Numbered from the stretch's first letter, positions 26,750 through 35,935 are shown. The stretch is DNA of 64,000 nucleotides from Nocardioides carbamazepini (GCF_024614185.1 NZ_JAHTLF010000013.1:550870-614869); one strand, 5' to 3'. Translations and numbers: made by a program. The notes: generated from the sequence alone by a model not told the origin.

Positions 26750-27577
26750 TCAGGCCGAGGTCGCGCGGACGTGGATGACGTCGCCCGCGCCGACCCGCTC
26801 CGTCCCCGCGGCGGTCTCGACCACGAGGCGGCCGTCGTCGTCGATGTCGGTGGCGCGACCGAGCAGCTCCCCTGCACCCGGCAGCTCGACGCGGACGTCG
26901 CGACCGAGCGTCGCGCACTGGGCGCGGTACGACGTGGCGAGGCGCGCGGTGCCCTGCTCCCCCCCGGCCTGCCAGACGTCGTAGCCCTCACGGACGGCGG
27001 CGACGACACCGAGCAGGACCGACGTCCGGTCGGGCACCTCCGACCCGGCGACGGCGAGGCTGGTCGCGGTCGGGACGGGGAGCTCGTCGGCGGTCATGGC
27101 GACATTGATGCCGACCCCGACGATGGCGGCCGGTCCGGTCGGCGTCTCCACCCGCTCGACGAGGATGCCGGCGACCTTGCGGTCGCCGTCCAGGAGGACG
27201 TCGTTGGGCCACTTGACCGCCGCGTCGTACCCGAGCGCCGTGATCGCCTTCGCCACGTTGTGGCCGACGAGCAGCGGCAGCCACGGCCAGGACGTCGGCG
27301 GCACCGTCGGACGCAGCAGCAGGGAGAAGGTCACCGCCGTCCCCGGAGGGGTCTGCCAGGTGCGGTCGAGGCGGCCGCGACCCGACGACTGGTGGTCGGC
27401 GACGACGACCAGACCCTCGTGCGCGCCGGCACGGGCTCGCTGCGCCGCCACCTCGTTGGTCGACGGCGTCTCGGCCAGCAGCTCGAAGCTGAGGTCAGGG
27501 GTCAGCTCGGACACGCCGGCGAGGCGGTCGCCGTCCAGCGGTCCACGGAGGGGGGACGGAGTGGAACCGGAAGTCAC
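26750..27577 (-). CDS. birA: Biotin-[acetyl-CoA carboxylase] ligase
   Basis: 275 residues. Joins biotin via biotinyl-AMP to a carboxylase lysine. Seen: LLAETPSTNEVAAQRARAG, the ATP/biotin loop QSSGRGRLDRTWQTPPGTAVTFS, ALGYDAAVKWPNDVLLDGDRKVAGILVE and IVGVGINV, followed by a C-terminal SH3-like domain (LGRDVRVELPGAGELLGRA). No N-terminal HTH, so it is a monofunctional ligase, not a repressor. GTG 27577 is the furthest plausible start; GTG at the VSELTPDLSFELL segment would be a shorter option. Confidence 0.92.
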   Translation of the reverse strand: MTSGSTPSPLRGPLDGDRLAGVSELTPDLSFELLAETPSTNEVAAQRARAGAHEGLVVVADHQSSGRGRLDRTWQTPPGTAVTFSLLLRPTVPPTSWPWLPLLVGHNVAKAITALGYDAAVKWPNDVLLDGDRKVAGILVERVETPTGPAAIVGVGINVAMTADELPVPTATSLAVAGSEVPDRTSVLLGVVAAVREGYDVWQAGGEQGTARLATSYRAQCATLGRDVRVELPGAGELLGRATDIDDDGRLVVETAAGTERVGAGDVIHVRATSA

Positions 27578-27632
27578 GGGCTCTACCTTGGCGCAGCGCG
27601 GCCCGAGAGGAAACCCCGGGGCCTACGGACAC

Positions 27633-27667
27633 CGCAGCGCCCGGCCGCCGACGGGCCGGGCGCTGCG
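27633..27667. terminator. GC-rich hairpin terminator
   Basis: Arms CGCAGCGCCCGGCC (27633-27646) and its perfect complement (27654-27667) with a 7-base loop, just past the epoxide hydrolase stop and before birA. Confidence 0.75.
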
Positions 27668-27675
27668 GATCGGTC

Positions 27676-28791
27676 TCAGGCGAAGAAGGCCCGAAGGTCG
27701 GCGACGACGTCCTGCGGCACCTCCATCGCCGCGAAGTGGCCGCCGCGCGGGAACTCCGACCAGTGCGCGATGTTCGCGTTGTCCCGCTCGGCGAGCGGCC
27801 GGATCGTCTGGAAGTCGTCCCGGAAGACCGCCACCCCGATCCGGCCGGTGCTGACGACCGGCTCGGCGCCCGCGTGCTGCTCCTCGTAGTGGTAGCGCGC
27901 GGCCGAGCCGTAGGTGTTGGTCAGCCAGTAGAGCGACGCCTGGGCGATCACCTGCTCGGGCGTGACCAGGCTGGTGCCGTTGCCGAAGCTCTCGAACAGC
28001 TCGCTGTAGGCGAGCACCGCGACCGGCGAGTCGGCCAGGCCGGCGGCCACCGTCTGCGGCCGGGTGCCGTTCATCTGGTTGTAGCCGCCGACCGACTGGA
28101 ACCAGCCCATGTGCTCGAGGGCGGCGTACTCCTTCGGCCCGAAGCCCTCGAACTCGGCCGGGTCGCCGCTCGGGAAGGAGAACAGGTGCAGCACATGCGC
28201 GCCGCGGAAGCCCTCGGGGTTCGCGACCGCGAGCTCGCGCCCGACCATCGCGCCGCCGTCGCTGCCGTGGATGCCGTAGGCGTCGTAGCCGAGGCGGCGC
28301 ATCAGCACGTCGTACGCCGCCGCGACCCGCTTCATCGTCCAGCCGGTGTCGACCACCGGGGTGGAGAAGCCGAAGCCCGGCATCGACGGGATGACCAGGT
28401 GGAAGGCCTGGTCGGCGGTGCCGCCGTGGGCCTCGGGGTCGACGAGCGCCTCGATCATGTCGAGGAAGTCGAGCTGTGAGCCCGGGTAGGTGTGGGCCAG
28501 GAGCAGCGGGGTCGCGTCGGCGTGCTGCGAGCGGACGTGGAGGAAGTGGATCCGCTGGCCGTCGATCTCGGTGACGTAGCCGTCGTAGGCGTTGAGCCGG
28601 GCCTCGACCGCGCGCCAGTCGAAGGCCTTCCACCGCTCGACCATGTCGCGCAGGTAGGACGCCGGGGTGCCGTAGTCCCAGGAGTCGCCGGGCACGGCGG
28701 GGGCGAGGCGGGTGCGGTCGAGGCGGACGCGGAGGTCGTCGAGGTCGGCCCGCGGGACGTCGATGACGAAGGGGGTGATCTGCTCGGACAT
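27676..28791 (-). CDS. Epoxide hydrolase (EHN-type alpha/beta hydrolase)
   Basis: 371 residues. N-terminal EHN domain (FVIDVPRADLDDLRVRLDRTRL, YGTPASYLRDMVERWKAFDWR) followed by an alpha/beta hydrolase core with nucleophile D178 in GIHGSDGG and the final histidine in RGGHFAAMEVPQ. The oxyanion motif reads HTYPGS at 100-105 rather than the usual HGWPGS, which may alter substrate range. ATG 28791 has AAAGG upstream. Divergent from a WYL regulator, with an inverted repeat in the shared promoter region. Confidence 0.9.
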   Translation of the reverse strand: MSEQITPFVIDVPRADLDDLRVRLDRTRLAPAVPGDSWDYGTPASYLRDMVERWKAFDWRAVEARLNAYDGYVTEIDGQRIHFLHVRSQHADATPLLLAHTYPGSQLDFLDMIEALVDPEAHGGTADQAFHLVIPSMPGFGFSTPVVDTGWTMKRVAAAYDVLMRRLGYDAYGIHGSDGGAMVGRELAVANPEGFRGAHVLHLFSFPSGDPAEFEGFGPKEYAALEHMGWFQSVGGYNQMNGTRPQTVAAGLADSPVAVLAYSELFESFGNGTSLVTPEQVIAQASLYWLTNTYGSAARYHYEEQHAGAEPVVSTGRIGVAVFRDDFQTIRPLAERDNANIAHWSEFPRGGHFAAMEVPQDVVADLRAFFA

Positions 28792-28852
28792 GGCGAGGGC
28801 CTTTCGGTTGCGGTGGGTGCTCCTTCTTGGTGTCTCCGACGTTAGAAGCATT

Positions 28853-28873
28853 ACCGGAACAGTTCCTTCCGGT
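28853..28873. promoter_or_regulatory. Inverted-repeat operator for the WYL regulator
   Basis: ACCGGAA-N7-TTCCGGT, with a second palindrome GGAACAGTTCC (28856-28866) nested inside. Located between the divergent epoxide hydrolase and WYL genes, immediately before the regulator start. Confidence 0.6.
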
Positions 28874-28876
28874 TTA

Positions 28877-29857
28877 ATGAGGTTCGTGAAGAAGACGTCG
28901 GGACGAGTCCTCGAGCTGCTCGGCCTGCTCCAGTCGCGGGTCGAGTGGACCGCTCCCGAGCTGGCCGTGCGGCTCGGCGTGACCGAGCGGACCGTGCGCA
29001 ACGACGTCACCCGGCTGCGCGAGCTCGGCTACCCCGTGGACGGGCTGCGCGGACGGACCGGGCACTACCGGCTCGGCGCCGGCGCCAAGCTCCCGCCGCT
29101 GCTGCTCGACGACGAGGAGGCCGTCGCCGTGGCGGTCGGGCTGCGCACGCTGACCGGCGTCGCCGGCTTCGAGGAGAGCGGCGGCCGGGCGCTCACCAAG
29201 CTCGAGCACGTGCTCCCCGACCGTCTGCGCCGCCGGGTGACGGCGCTGCGCGACGCCACCGAGGCCGGCCCCGTCAACACCGACTCCAACGTGGAGGACC
29301 CCGAGGTCGACGCCGGCGTGCTCGCCGAGATCGCCGACGCCATCCGCGACCACCGCGGCCTGCGCGCCTTCTACGGGGAGGCCGGGGAGCGGGTCGAGAT
29401 CGAGCCGTACCGGCTGGTCGCCTGGCAGCGGCGGTGGTTCGTGGTCGGCCGGTCGCCCGCGACCGGGGAGTGGGCGCCGTACCGGGCGGACTGGCTGACT
29501 CTCCGCATCCCCGGTGGCCGCGCCTTCCGCCCCGCTCCCCTGCCCGGCGACCTCACCGAGCTCGTCGTACGCGAGGTCGCCCGGACCGGCTGGTCCGTCC
29601 ACGCCCGGCTGGTCATCAACGCCCCCGCCGAGGAGGTCCTCGCCCGGATCAACCCGGCGGTCGGCGTCGTGGAGTCGCGTCCCGACGGCCGGTCGGTGCT
29701 GGTCACGGGCGGCGACAGCCTGGAGATCGTCGCGGTCTGGATCGGCATGCTCGGCCTCGACTTCACCGTCGAGTCGCCGGCCGCGCTGGTCGACCACCTG
29801 CAGGTGCTGGCCGCTCGATATGCAGGTGCCGTGGCGGGCTCGGCGGCTCACCGCTGA
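28877..29857 (+). CDS. WYL-domain transcriptional regulator (YafY-like)
   Basis: 326 residues. N-terminal winged helix: RVLELLGLLQSRVEWTAPELAVRLGVTERTVRNDVTRLRELGYPV. Middle LPPLLLDDEEAVAVAVGLRTL and a WYL domain with RVEIEPYRLVAWQRRWFVVGRSPATGEWAPYRADWLTLRI, then the C-terminal WCX region. WYL domains sense nucleic acids or other ligands. ATG 28877 or GTG 28886 could be the start; neither has a good ribosome site. Probably controls the divergent epoxide hydrolase. Confidence 0.87.
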   Translation: MRFVKKTSGRVLELLGLLQSRVEWTAPELAVRLGVTERTVRNDVTRLRELGYPVDGLRGRTGHYRLGAGAKLPPLLLDDEEAVAVAVGLRTLTGVAGFEESGGRALTKLEHVLPDRLRRRVTALRDATEAGPVNTDSNVEDPEVDAGVLAEIADAIRDHRGLRAFYGEAGERVEIEPYRLVAWQRRWFVVGRSPATGEWAPYRADWLTLRIPGGRAFRPAPLPGDLTELVVREVARTGWSVHARLVINAPAEEVLARINPAVGVVESRPDGRSVLVTGGDSLEIVAVWIGMLGLDFTVESPAALVDHLQVLAARYAGAVAGSAAHR

Positions 29858-29911
29858 AGATCCGACCGCGGTCGGATGCGTCCGGCCCCCGGTCCGGGCC
29901 AGGATGACGCC

Positions 29912-30268
29912 ATGAACCGGCTCATCGCGTCCGGAGCGGCGGCCTACGCGGGGCTCGGCGTCGCGTCCTTCCTCAAGCCCGACGTCGTGCCCGCGGTGAT
30001 CGGCTACACCGCTCCGAACGCGGACACCCGCACCGAGATCCGCGCCGTGTACGGCGGCCTCCCCCTCGCCTTCGCCGCGAGCCTGGTCGCCGCTCCCGCC
30101 TCCGGGACGGCCATCGGCGTCGCCACCGCCGGGATGGCGGCCGGCCGCGCCGCGTCCGCCGCGTTCGAGGGCCGGCCCAGCCTGAAGATGCTGGGCTTCA
30201 TCGCCCTCGAGACGATGGTCGCCGGGGCGCTGGTGCTGGGCGCCCGCCGCGCGACCCGCGCCGGCTGA
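29912..30268 (+). CDS. Small membrane protein, DUF4345-like
   Basis: 118 residues with four hydrophobic segments: LIASGAAAYAGLGVASFLKP, TEIRAVYGGLPLAFAASLVA, GTAIGVATAGMAAGRAAS and LGFIALETMVAGALVLGA. The ADTRTEIRAVYGG turn between the first two is the typical DUF4345 signature. Function unknown. ATG 29912 follows CAGGAT by 6 bases. Confidence 0.7.
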   Translation: MNRLIASGAAAYAGLGVASFLKPDVVPAVIGYTAPNADTRTEIRAVYGGLPLAFAASLVAAPASGTAIGVATAGMAAGRAASAAFEGRPSLKMLGFIALETMVAGALVLGARRATRAG

Positions 30269-30317
30269 GCCGAAATCCGGGTGCCCGTTGTCGGGAGCGG
30301 GTCCTAGGGTTCCCGAC

Positions 30318-31988
30318 ATGACGCGACTCGTGGACGCCCGCACCGACCGCTTCGTCGAGGACCTCGCCGTGCTCGACCCGCTGACGGCGACGTACGCCGG
30401 CATCCCGGGCCACGACGGCGAGCTGCCCGACCTGTCCCCCGACGGCTTCGCCGCGACCGAGGAGCTGCACCGCCGGGCCCTGGCGGAGGTCGCCGCCCTG
30501 GCCGCCGCCGACGAGCGCGAGGAGGTCGCCAAGGCGGCCTTCCTGGAGCGGGTCGGGCTGACCGTCGAGCGGACCGAGGCCGGCGTCGAGCGCAGCGAGT
30601 TCTCGGTGATCTCGAGTGCGATCCACGCCGTGCGCGAGGTGTTCGACCTGATGCCGACCGACACGGGCGAGCACTGGGACGCGATCGGCTCCCGGCTCGC
30701 CGCGGTGCCGGCCGCTCTGGACGGCTACCGCACCACCCTGCTCGAGGAGGCGGCCGCCGGCCGGGTCGCAGCGTCGCGGCAGTACGTCGAGGTGGCCGGT
30801 CAGGTGCGCGGGTGGACCGGCCAGGAGGGCGCCGCGGGCGACTACTTCGCCGGCGTGGTGGCCGAGGCGCCGGCGGGGCAACGCGACGCACTGGCCGCCG
30901 CAGCGGCGAGCGCGTCGGCGGCGTACGCCGCCTTCGGGCGCTTCGTCGAGACCGACCTGCTCCCCCGGGGCCGCGACGTCGACGGCGTGGGTCGCGACCA
31001 CTACGCCCTGGCCTCTCGCTACTTCCTCGGCGCGCGGGTCGACCTGGAGGAGACCTACCGCTGGGGCTGGGAGGAGCTCAAGCGCATCGAGGACGACATG
31101 GCTCGCACCGCTGGGCGGATCGTCTCCGGCGGCTCGGTCGCCGACGCGGTCGCGGCGCTCGACGCCGACCCCGCGCGCGACTGCGGCAGCCGCGAGGCGT
31201 TCCAGGCCTGGATGCAGGAGAAGTCCGACACCATCCTCGCCGACTTCGACGGCGTGCACTTCGACATCGCCGAGCCGATCCGGACCCTGCAGTGCAAGGT
31301 GGCGCCGATCAACGACGGCGGCGCCTGGTACACGCCGCCCACCGAGGACTTCTCCCGTCCCGGCGCCATGTGGTTCTCCTTCACCGACGATCACGAGCGC
31401 TACTCGACCTGGCGCGAGACCACCACCGTGTTCCACGAGGGTGTGCCCGGCCACCACCTGCAGTGCGCCCAGGCCGTCCACCGCGCCGACCTGCTCAACC
31501 GCTGGCAGCGACTGCTGTGCTGGGTCAGCGGCCACGGCGAGGGCTGGGCACTGTACGCCGAGCGGCTGATGGACGAGCTCGGCTACTTCGCCGACCCGGG
31601 CGACCGGCTCGGTTTCCTCGACATGCAGGGCTTCCGCGCCGCCCGGGTGGTCGTCGACATCGGTGTGCACCTCGGGCTGACCGTGCCCGCCGACAACCCG
31701 TTCGGCTGGCGCCCCGGCGAGACCTGGAACGCCGACCTCGCCTACGAGTTCATGCGCGCGCACTCCCGGATGGACGACGGCTCGCTGCGCTTCGAGGTCA
31801 ACCGCTACCTCGGCTGGCCGGGCCAGGCGCCGTCGTACAAGGTCGGCGAGCGGATCTGGCTCGATGCCCGCGCCGCGGCGCAGGCGCGCCACGGCTCGGC
31901 CTTCGACCTCAAGGCCTTCCACACCGCGGCGCTTGATCTCGGTGGGCTCGGGCTCGACCCGCTGCAGGCGGCTCTCGCGCGGCTCTGA
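30318..31988 (+). CDS. DUF885-family putative zinc metallopeptidase
   Basis: 556 residues, family length. Conserved DUF885 features: LAVLDPLTATYAGIPGHD at the N-terminus, FLGARVDLEETYRWGWEELKRIE, GAMWFSFTDDHERYSTWRE and FHEGVPGHHLQ, an HEXXXGH zinc-site variant, then SGHGEGWALYAERLMDELGY with a second glutamate. No signal peptide, so cytoplasmic. Substrate unknown. ATG 30318 is 7 bases after TAGGGT. The next gene begins 2 bases after its stop. Confidence 0.85.
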   Translation: MTRLVDARTDRFVEDLAVLDPLTATYAGIPGHDGELPDLSPDGFAATEELHRRALAEVAALAAADEREEVAKAAFLERVGLTVERTEAGVERSEFSVISSAIHAVREVFDLMPTDTGEHWDAIGSRLAAVPAALDGYRTTLLEEAAAGRVAASRQYVEVAGQVRGWTGQEGAAGDYFAGVVAEAPAGQRDALAAAAASASAAYAAFGRFVETDLLPRGRDVDGVGRDHYALASRYFLGARVDLEETYRWGWEELKRIEDDMARTAGRIVSGGSVADAVAALDADPARDCGSREAFQAWMQEKSDTILADFDGVHFDIAEPIRTLQCKVAPINDGGAWYTPPTEDFSRPGAMWFSFTDDHERYSTWRETTTVFHEGVPGHHLQCAQAVHRADLLNRWQRLLCWVSGHGEGWALYAERLMDELGYFADPGDRLGFLDMQGFRAARVVVDIGVHLGLTVPADNPFGWRPGETWNADLAYEFMRAHSRMDDGSLRFEVNRYLGWPGQAPSYKVGERIWLDARAAAQARHGSAFDLKAFHTAALDLGGLGLDPLQAALARL

Positions 31989-31990
31989 GC

Positions 31991-33037
31991 GTGATCCACC
32001 TCGACCGACAGCTGGCGCGCCGGATCGCGGTCCGCGCGCAGCTCCTCGACACCCGGTGTCGGCGCTCGGTGGCCGAGGTCGTCGACGAGCTGACGCTGCT
32101 CCAGGTCGACCCGACCGCCGCCGTCGCCCCCAGCGTCGATCTGGTGCTCTGGTCGCGCCTGGGTGAGGACTACGAGCACTCCGACCTCACCTTCGCGCTC
32201 GAGACCGAGCACTCGCTGGCCGAGCTGTCGTCGTACGTCCGGCCGATGGACGACATCGGGCTCCACCTCGCCGTGGCCCCGCGCGAGCTGCACCCGACGA
32301 TCCACGACTGGCTGGCGGCGAACCAGGGCTTCCGCGCCGACGTACTCGGCCGGATCGCGGCGGAGGGGCCGCAGACCGCTGCCGAGATCCCGGACACCTG
32401 CGAGGTGCCGTGGGCCTCGAGCGGGTGGAACAACGACAAGAACGTCAACCGGCTGCTCGAGGTGCTCACCTTGACGGGGGATCTCGCGATCACCGGTCGG
32501 CGCGGCAAGGTGCGGGTCTACGACCTGCCCGAGCAGGTGTACCCGACCGACCTCGAGGTGCCGTCGTACGACGAGGCGCGAGCCGCCCTCGACCGGCGTG
32601 AGCTGGCCGCGCTCGGCCTCGTCCGATCCGGCCCGGGCGAGGTCGTCACCGTCGAGGGCTGCCCCGGCGAGTGGCGAGCCGACCCCGACGCCCTGACGGA
32701 GGCGGACGCACCCTTCGAGGGTCGCTGCGCCTTCCTCTCGCCGTTCGACCGCCTCGTCCACGACCGCGAGCGGGCGCTCGACCTCTTCGACTTCGAGTAC
32801 GTCCTCGAGATGTACAAGCCCGCGGCATCGCGCCGCTGGGGCTACTTCACCCTCCCGATCCTCGACGGAGACCGGTTGGTCGGGAAGCTCGATGCCAAGG
32901 CCGACCGCAAGGCGGGCGTGCTGCGGGTGCACGCCGTACACGAGGACGCGCCCTGGGCACCGGAGACCGGGGACGCTGTCGACGCCGAGCTCATCGCCCT
33001 GGCCGACTGGCTGGGGATGGGTCTCGCCCGGGGCTGA
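31991..33037 (+). CDS. YcaQ/AlkZ-like winged-helix DNA glycosylase family protein
   Basis: 348 residues of the HTH_42 family. Seen: ELTLLQVDPTAAVAPSVDLVLWSRLG (position of the catalytic QxQ/QxD motif), SSYVRPMDDIGLHLAV, WASSGWNNDKNVNRLLEVL and FDFEYVLEMYKPAASRRWGYFTLPIL, the C-terminal signature. Characterised relatives unhook interstrand crosslinks or remove alkylated bases; here repair activity is inferred. GTG 31991 starts 2 bases after the DUF885 stop, so probably cotranscribed. Confidence 0.82.
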   Translation: MIHLDRQLARRIAVRAQLLDTRCRRSVAEVVDELTLLQVDPTAAVAPSVDLVLWSRLGEDYEHSDLTFALETEHSLAELSSYVRPMDDIGLHLAVAPRELHPTIHDWLAANQGFRADVLGRIAAEGPQTAAEIPDTCEVPWASSGWNNDKNVNRLLEVLTLTGDLAITGRRGKVRVYDLPEQVYPTDLEVPSYDEARAALDRRELAALGLVRSGPGEVVTVEGCPGEWRADPDALTEADAPFEGRCAFLSPFDRLVHDRERALDLFDFEYVLEMYKPAASRRWGYFTLPILDGDRLVGKLDAKADRKAGVLRVHAVHEDAPWAPETGDAVDAELIALADWLGMGLARG

Positions 33038-33119
33038 GCTCCACCGGAGGTCGGGGGGCGGTTGGTGTCGTCGTGAGTCGTGCTGGTCGTGCTGGTCGTG
33101 CTGCGGGACTGTCCGAATG

Positions 33120-33203
33120 CTGCGGTTGCGTAGCCGGTCGAGTTCCGAAAGGCAGCGACGAGGACGTTGGGGAGATGGCTGGGTCCGGCGGTCGGGCTAC
33201 GGT
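33120..33203 (+). other. HNH-associated structured element, copy B
   Basis: Matches copy A (7391-7474) at about 70-75%, including an identical CCGAAAGGCAGC core. Predicted helices: 33129-33135 with 33195-33201 (CGTAGCC/GGCTACG), 33137-33140 with 33156-33159 closing a CC-GAAA-GG hairpin, and 33162-33165 with 33183-33186 (GGAC/GTCC). Lies about 135 bases before the second HNH start. The rest of the 300-base gap (33038-33337) holds a short CGTGCTGGT tandem tract (33079-33102) and the HNH promoter. Confidence 0.55.
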
Positions 33204-33303
33204 CCGGCTGTCGGATCGGGCCACTTCTGTCACGGATGGTGACGTTGGCTCTCCACACCCCACCGATCGGGTTTCGCCTGTCCACAAGCGGGTTTCCGCC
33301 GCT

Positions 33304-33331
33304 TTGAAGTGTCGTAGCCGGATGGGAGAAT
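33304..33331 (+). promoter_or_regulatory. Promoter of second HNH gene
   Basis: TTGAAG (33304-33309), 16-base spacer, GAGAAT (33326-33331), then 6 bases to the ATG. No LexA box here, unlike the first HNH gene. Confidence 0.5.
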
Positions 33332-33337
33332 CCAGTC

Positions 33338-34642
33338 ATGGATCTCGGAACCCAGCCCCGCACGACAGCCTCGCTGCTGTCGCGCCTGGGCGAGCGGATC
33401 CGCTCCCGCGAGACCCTCGTGATCGAGGAGTGGGAGGACATCGTCACCTGGGCCGGCGACCACATCATCGACAGCCCCGAGGGCGCGGCGACCATCACCG
33501 AGGGCTACCTCGACACCGGCGTCCCGATCGCCGGCGACGGGGCACCGTTGGTGTCGGAGTTCGCGTTGATGGAGCTGATCGCGGTCCTCGGCCGCACCCC
33601 GGACGGTGGACGGGCCTATGTCGGGCGGGTGATCGAGTGCGCCTGGCGACTCCCCCACGTGTATGCCGCCGTGGTGGCCGGCAAGCTGGCGCCGTGGCGG
33701 GCCGAACGGATCGCCGACCTCACCCGCCCTCTTTGCGCGGAGGCGGCCGCGTTCGTCGACCGGCAGCTGTTCGACGCGTCCGGGGTGGGGTGGGCCCAGC
33801 TCGAACGACTGGTGGCCGAGGCGGTGCTGCGGTTCGACCCCGAACAAGCCGAAGCCGAACGACAGGCCGCCGCTGACCAGCGCCGGTTCGACATCGGTGG
33901 AGTCGACGAACACGGCCTGGTCCACCTCGACGCCCTCCTCGATGCCGCCGACGGCCACGACCTCGACCAGGCGGTCGCCCGACGAGCCGAGACCCTCGGG
34001 CGACTCGGTGACGACTCGACGCTCGACGTGCGGCGCTCCAAGGCCGCCGCCGAGCTCGCCCGCCACGACCTCGCCCTGGACCTGCTGATCCCCGACCCCG
34101 ACACCGAAGAGATCCTCGCCACCGTCCCCGGCCGCAAGGTGATCCTCAACGTCCACATCACCGACACCACCATCAGCGACGATCACCCGTTGGCGAACCC
34201 GGTCGGTCGGTGGGAGGAGGGCCGCTGCCCGATCACCTCGGTCCAGATCCGCGAATGGCTGCGGACCAAGGACACCACGATCATCGTGCGACCGGTCATC
34301 GACCTGGCCGACCATCTCCCCGTCGGCTCGTATGAGATCCCCGACCGTCACCGCACCCGCGTGATCCTGCGCGACCACGCCTGTCGGTTCCCCCACTGCA
34401 CCCGACCCGCGCAACGCTGCGACATCGATCACGCCCGACCCTACGGTCAGGGTGGACTCACCTGTCCGTGCAACGAAGTGGCGCTATGTCGACGGCACCA
34501 TCGGGCGAAGACCCACTCCACCTGGGCCTACGACATCGTGATGCCCGGGTCGTATGTGTGGACCAGCCCCACCGGATTCCGGTTCCGCGTCGACCACCAC
34601 GGCACCCACCCCATCCACCCCGGACACCCACCGGACCAGTAG
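33338..34642 (+). CDS. DUF222/HNH endonuclease-domain protein
   Basis: 434 residues. DUF222 region about 25-330 (VIECAWRLPHVYAAVVAGKLAPWRAERIADLTRPL), HNH domain about 340-400: CRFPHCTRPAQRCDIDHARPYGQGG, CNEVALCRRHHRAKTHSTW with paired cysteines and the D-H/HH catalytic residues. Same architecture as the protein at 7822 but only distantly similar, so not a recent duplicate. Unlike that one it is not flanked by transposase scars, but it shares the upstream structured element. Confidence 0.87.
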   Translation: MDLGTQPRTTASLLSRLGERIRSRETLVIEEWEDIVTWAGDHIIDSPEGAATITEGYLDTGVPIAGDGAPLVSEFALMELIAVLGRTPDGGRAYVGRVIECAWRLPHVYAAVVAGKLAPWRAERIADLTRPLCAEAAAFVDRQLFDASGVGWAQLERLVAEAVLRFDPEQAEAERQAAADQRRFDIGGVDEHGLVHLDALLDAADGHDLDQAVARRAETLGRLGDDSTLDVRRSKAAAELARHDLALDLLIPDPDTEEILATVPGRKVILNVHITDTTISDDHPLANPVGRWEEGRCPITSVQIREWLRTKDTTIIVRPVIDLADHLPVGSYEIPDRHRTRVILRDHACRFPHCTRPAQRCDIDHARPYGQGGLTCPCNEVALCRRHHRAKTHSTWAYDIVMPGSYVWTSPTGFRFRVDHHGTHPIHPGHPPDQ

Positions 34643-34741
34643 CCACCCCGCCCCACACCCCGCGAACCATCTGGTTGCGGGGACGTCGGCATGTCCAGGT
34701 CAGCGGCCCCGTGCGGGCGGCGGCACACGCGGCGGCCGGCC

Positions 34742-35935
34742 TCAGCCGAGCGCGCGGGCCCAGGTCCAGGCATACTCCGGGTCCTCGACCGCCAGACCGC
34801 CCTCGCCGAGGTCGAGCGGGGCGAAGGTGTCCACCATGACGGCCGACTCGTCGAAGTACTCCGCACCCAGCGACGCCTCGATCGCCTGCGACTGCGGGCC
34901 GTGGGCGTGGCCGCCGGGGTGCAGCGAGATCGAGCCGAGGCCGATGCCCGAGCCCTTGCGGGCCTCGTAGTCGCCGGCGACGTAGAACATGACCTCGTCG
35001 GAGTCGACGTTGGAGTGGTAGTACGGCACCGGCACCGCGAGCGGGTGGTAGTCGACCTTGCGCGGCAGGAAGTTGCAGATCACGAAGTTGCGGCCCTCGA
35101 AGACCTGGTGCACCGGCGGCGGCTGGTGGATCTTGCCCGTGATCGGCATGTAGTCGTCGATGTTGAACGTGTACGGATAGAGACACCCGTCCCAGCCGAC
35201 GACGTCGAAGGGGTGGGTGGCGTAGGTGTAGCGGGTGCCGACGACCTGGCCGCCGACCCGGTGCTTGACCAGGACCTCGACCTCGGTGGCACCGTCGCCG
35301 TCGGCGAGGTGGACGGCGGTCGGCCCGTGCAGGTCCCGCTCGCAGTACGGCGCGTGCTCGAGGAGCTGCCCGTAGCGGGACAGATAGCGCTTGGGCAGGG
35401 CGATGTGACTGTTGGCCTCGATGGCGTAGAGCCGGGACGGCTCGGCGGGCACCCAGCGGTGGGTGGTCGCGCGCGGGACGACGACATAGTCGCCCGCCCG
35501 GTAGGACAGCGCCCCGAAGACGGTCTCGACGGTGCCGGACCCGGACTCGACGTACACGCACTCGTCGCCGATGGCGTTGCGGTAGAGCGGCGTCGGGCCG
35601 GACTCGGCGCCGCCGGTGACGACATAGGAGATCCGCACGTCGGCGTTGCCGAGCACCAGGCGGCGGTCGACGACGGCGTCCGTGCCCGTGTCGAGGTCGT
35701 GCAGGCGCAGGTGCCGCGGCTTCAGTGGGTGGTTGGGCTCCCGGGTCTGGTCGGGCAGGTCCCAGACCTCCGCGGACGTGATCGCCGAGGGGACGCCGCG
35801 GTGGTAGAGCAGCGAGGAGTCGGAGGAGAAGCCCTCCTCACCCATCAGCTCCTCGTAGTAGAGCCTGCCGCCCGGCTCCCGGAACTGCGTGTGCCGCTTC
35901 TGCGGGATCTCGCCGACCTGCCGGTAGTACGCCAT
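34742..35935 (-). CDS. hmgA: Homogentisate 1,2-dioxygenase
   Basis: 397 residues. Iron(II) ring-cleaving enzyme of tyrosine/phenylalanine catabolism that makes maleylacetoacetate. Seen: YYRQVGEIPQKRHTQF at the N-terminus, VVPRATTHRWVP, FDVVGWDGCLYPYTFNIDDY, and iron ligands in YYHSNVDSDEVMFYV and SISLHPGGHAHGPQ. ATG 35935 is preceded by GGAGGG. It is divergent from an operon containing the next known enzyme, fumarylacetoacetase. No separate maleylacetoacetate isomerase was seen in the window. Confidence 0.93.
   Translation of the reverse strand: MAYYRQVGEIPQKRHTQFREPGGRLYYEELMGEEGFSSDSSLLYHRGVPSAITSAEVWDLPDQTREPNHPLKPRHLRLHDLDTGTDAVVDRRLVLGNADVRISYVVTGGAESGPTPLYRNAIGDECVYVESGSGTVETVFGALSYRAGDYVVVPRATTHRWVPAEPSRLYAIEANSHIALPKRYLSRYGQLLEHAPYCERDLHGPTAVHLADGDGATEVEVLVKHRVGGQVVGTRYTYATHPFDVVGWDGCLYPYTFNIDDYMPITGKIHQPPPVHQVFEGRNFVICNFLPRKVDYHPLAVPVPYYHSNVDSDEVMFYVAGDYEARKGSGIGLGSISLHPGGHAHGPQSQAIEASLGAEYFDESAVMVDTFAPLDLGEGGLAVEDPEYAWTWARALG

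Noticed and set aside
33230..34432. Minus-strand frame opposite the second HNH gene
   Set aside because: Valine/aspartate/glycine-rich antisense translation with no domain; the plus frame has clear DUF222 and HNH motifs.
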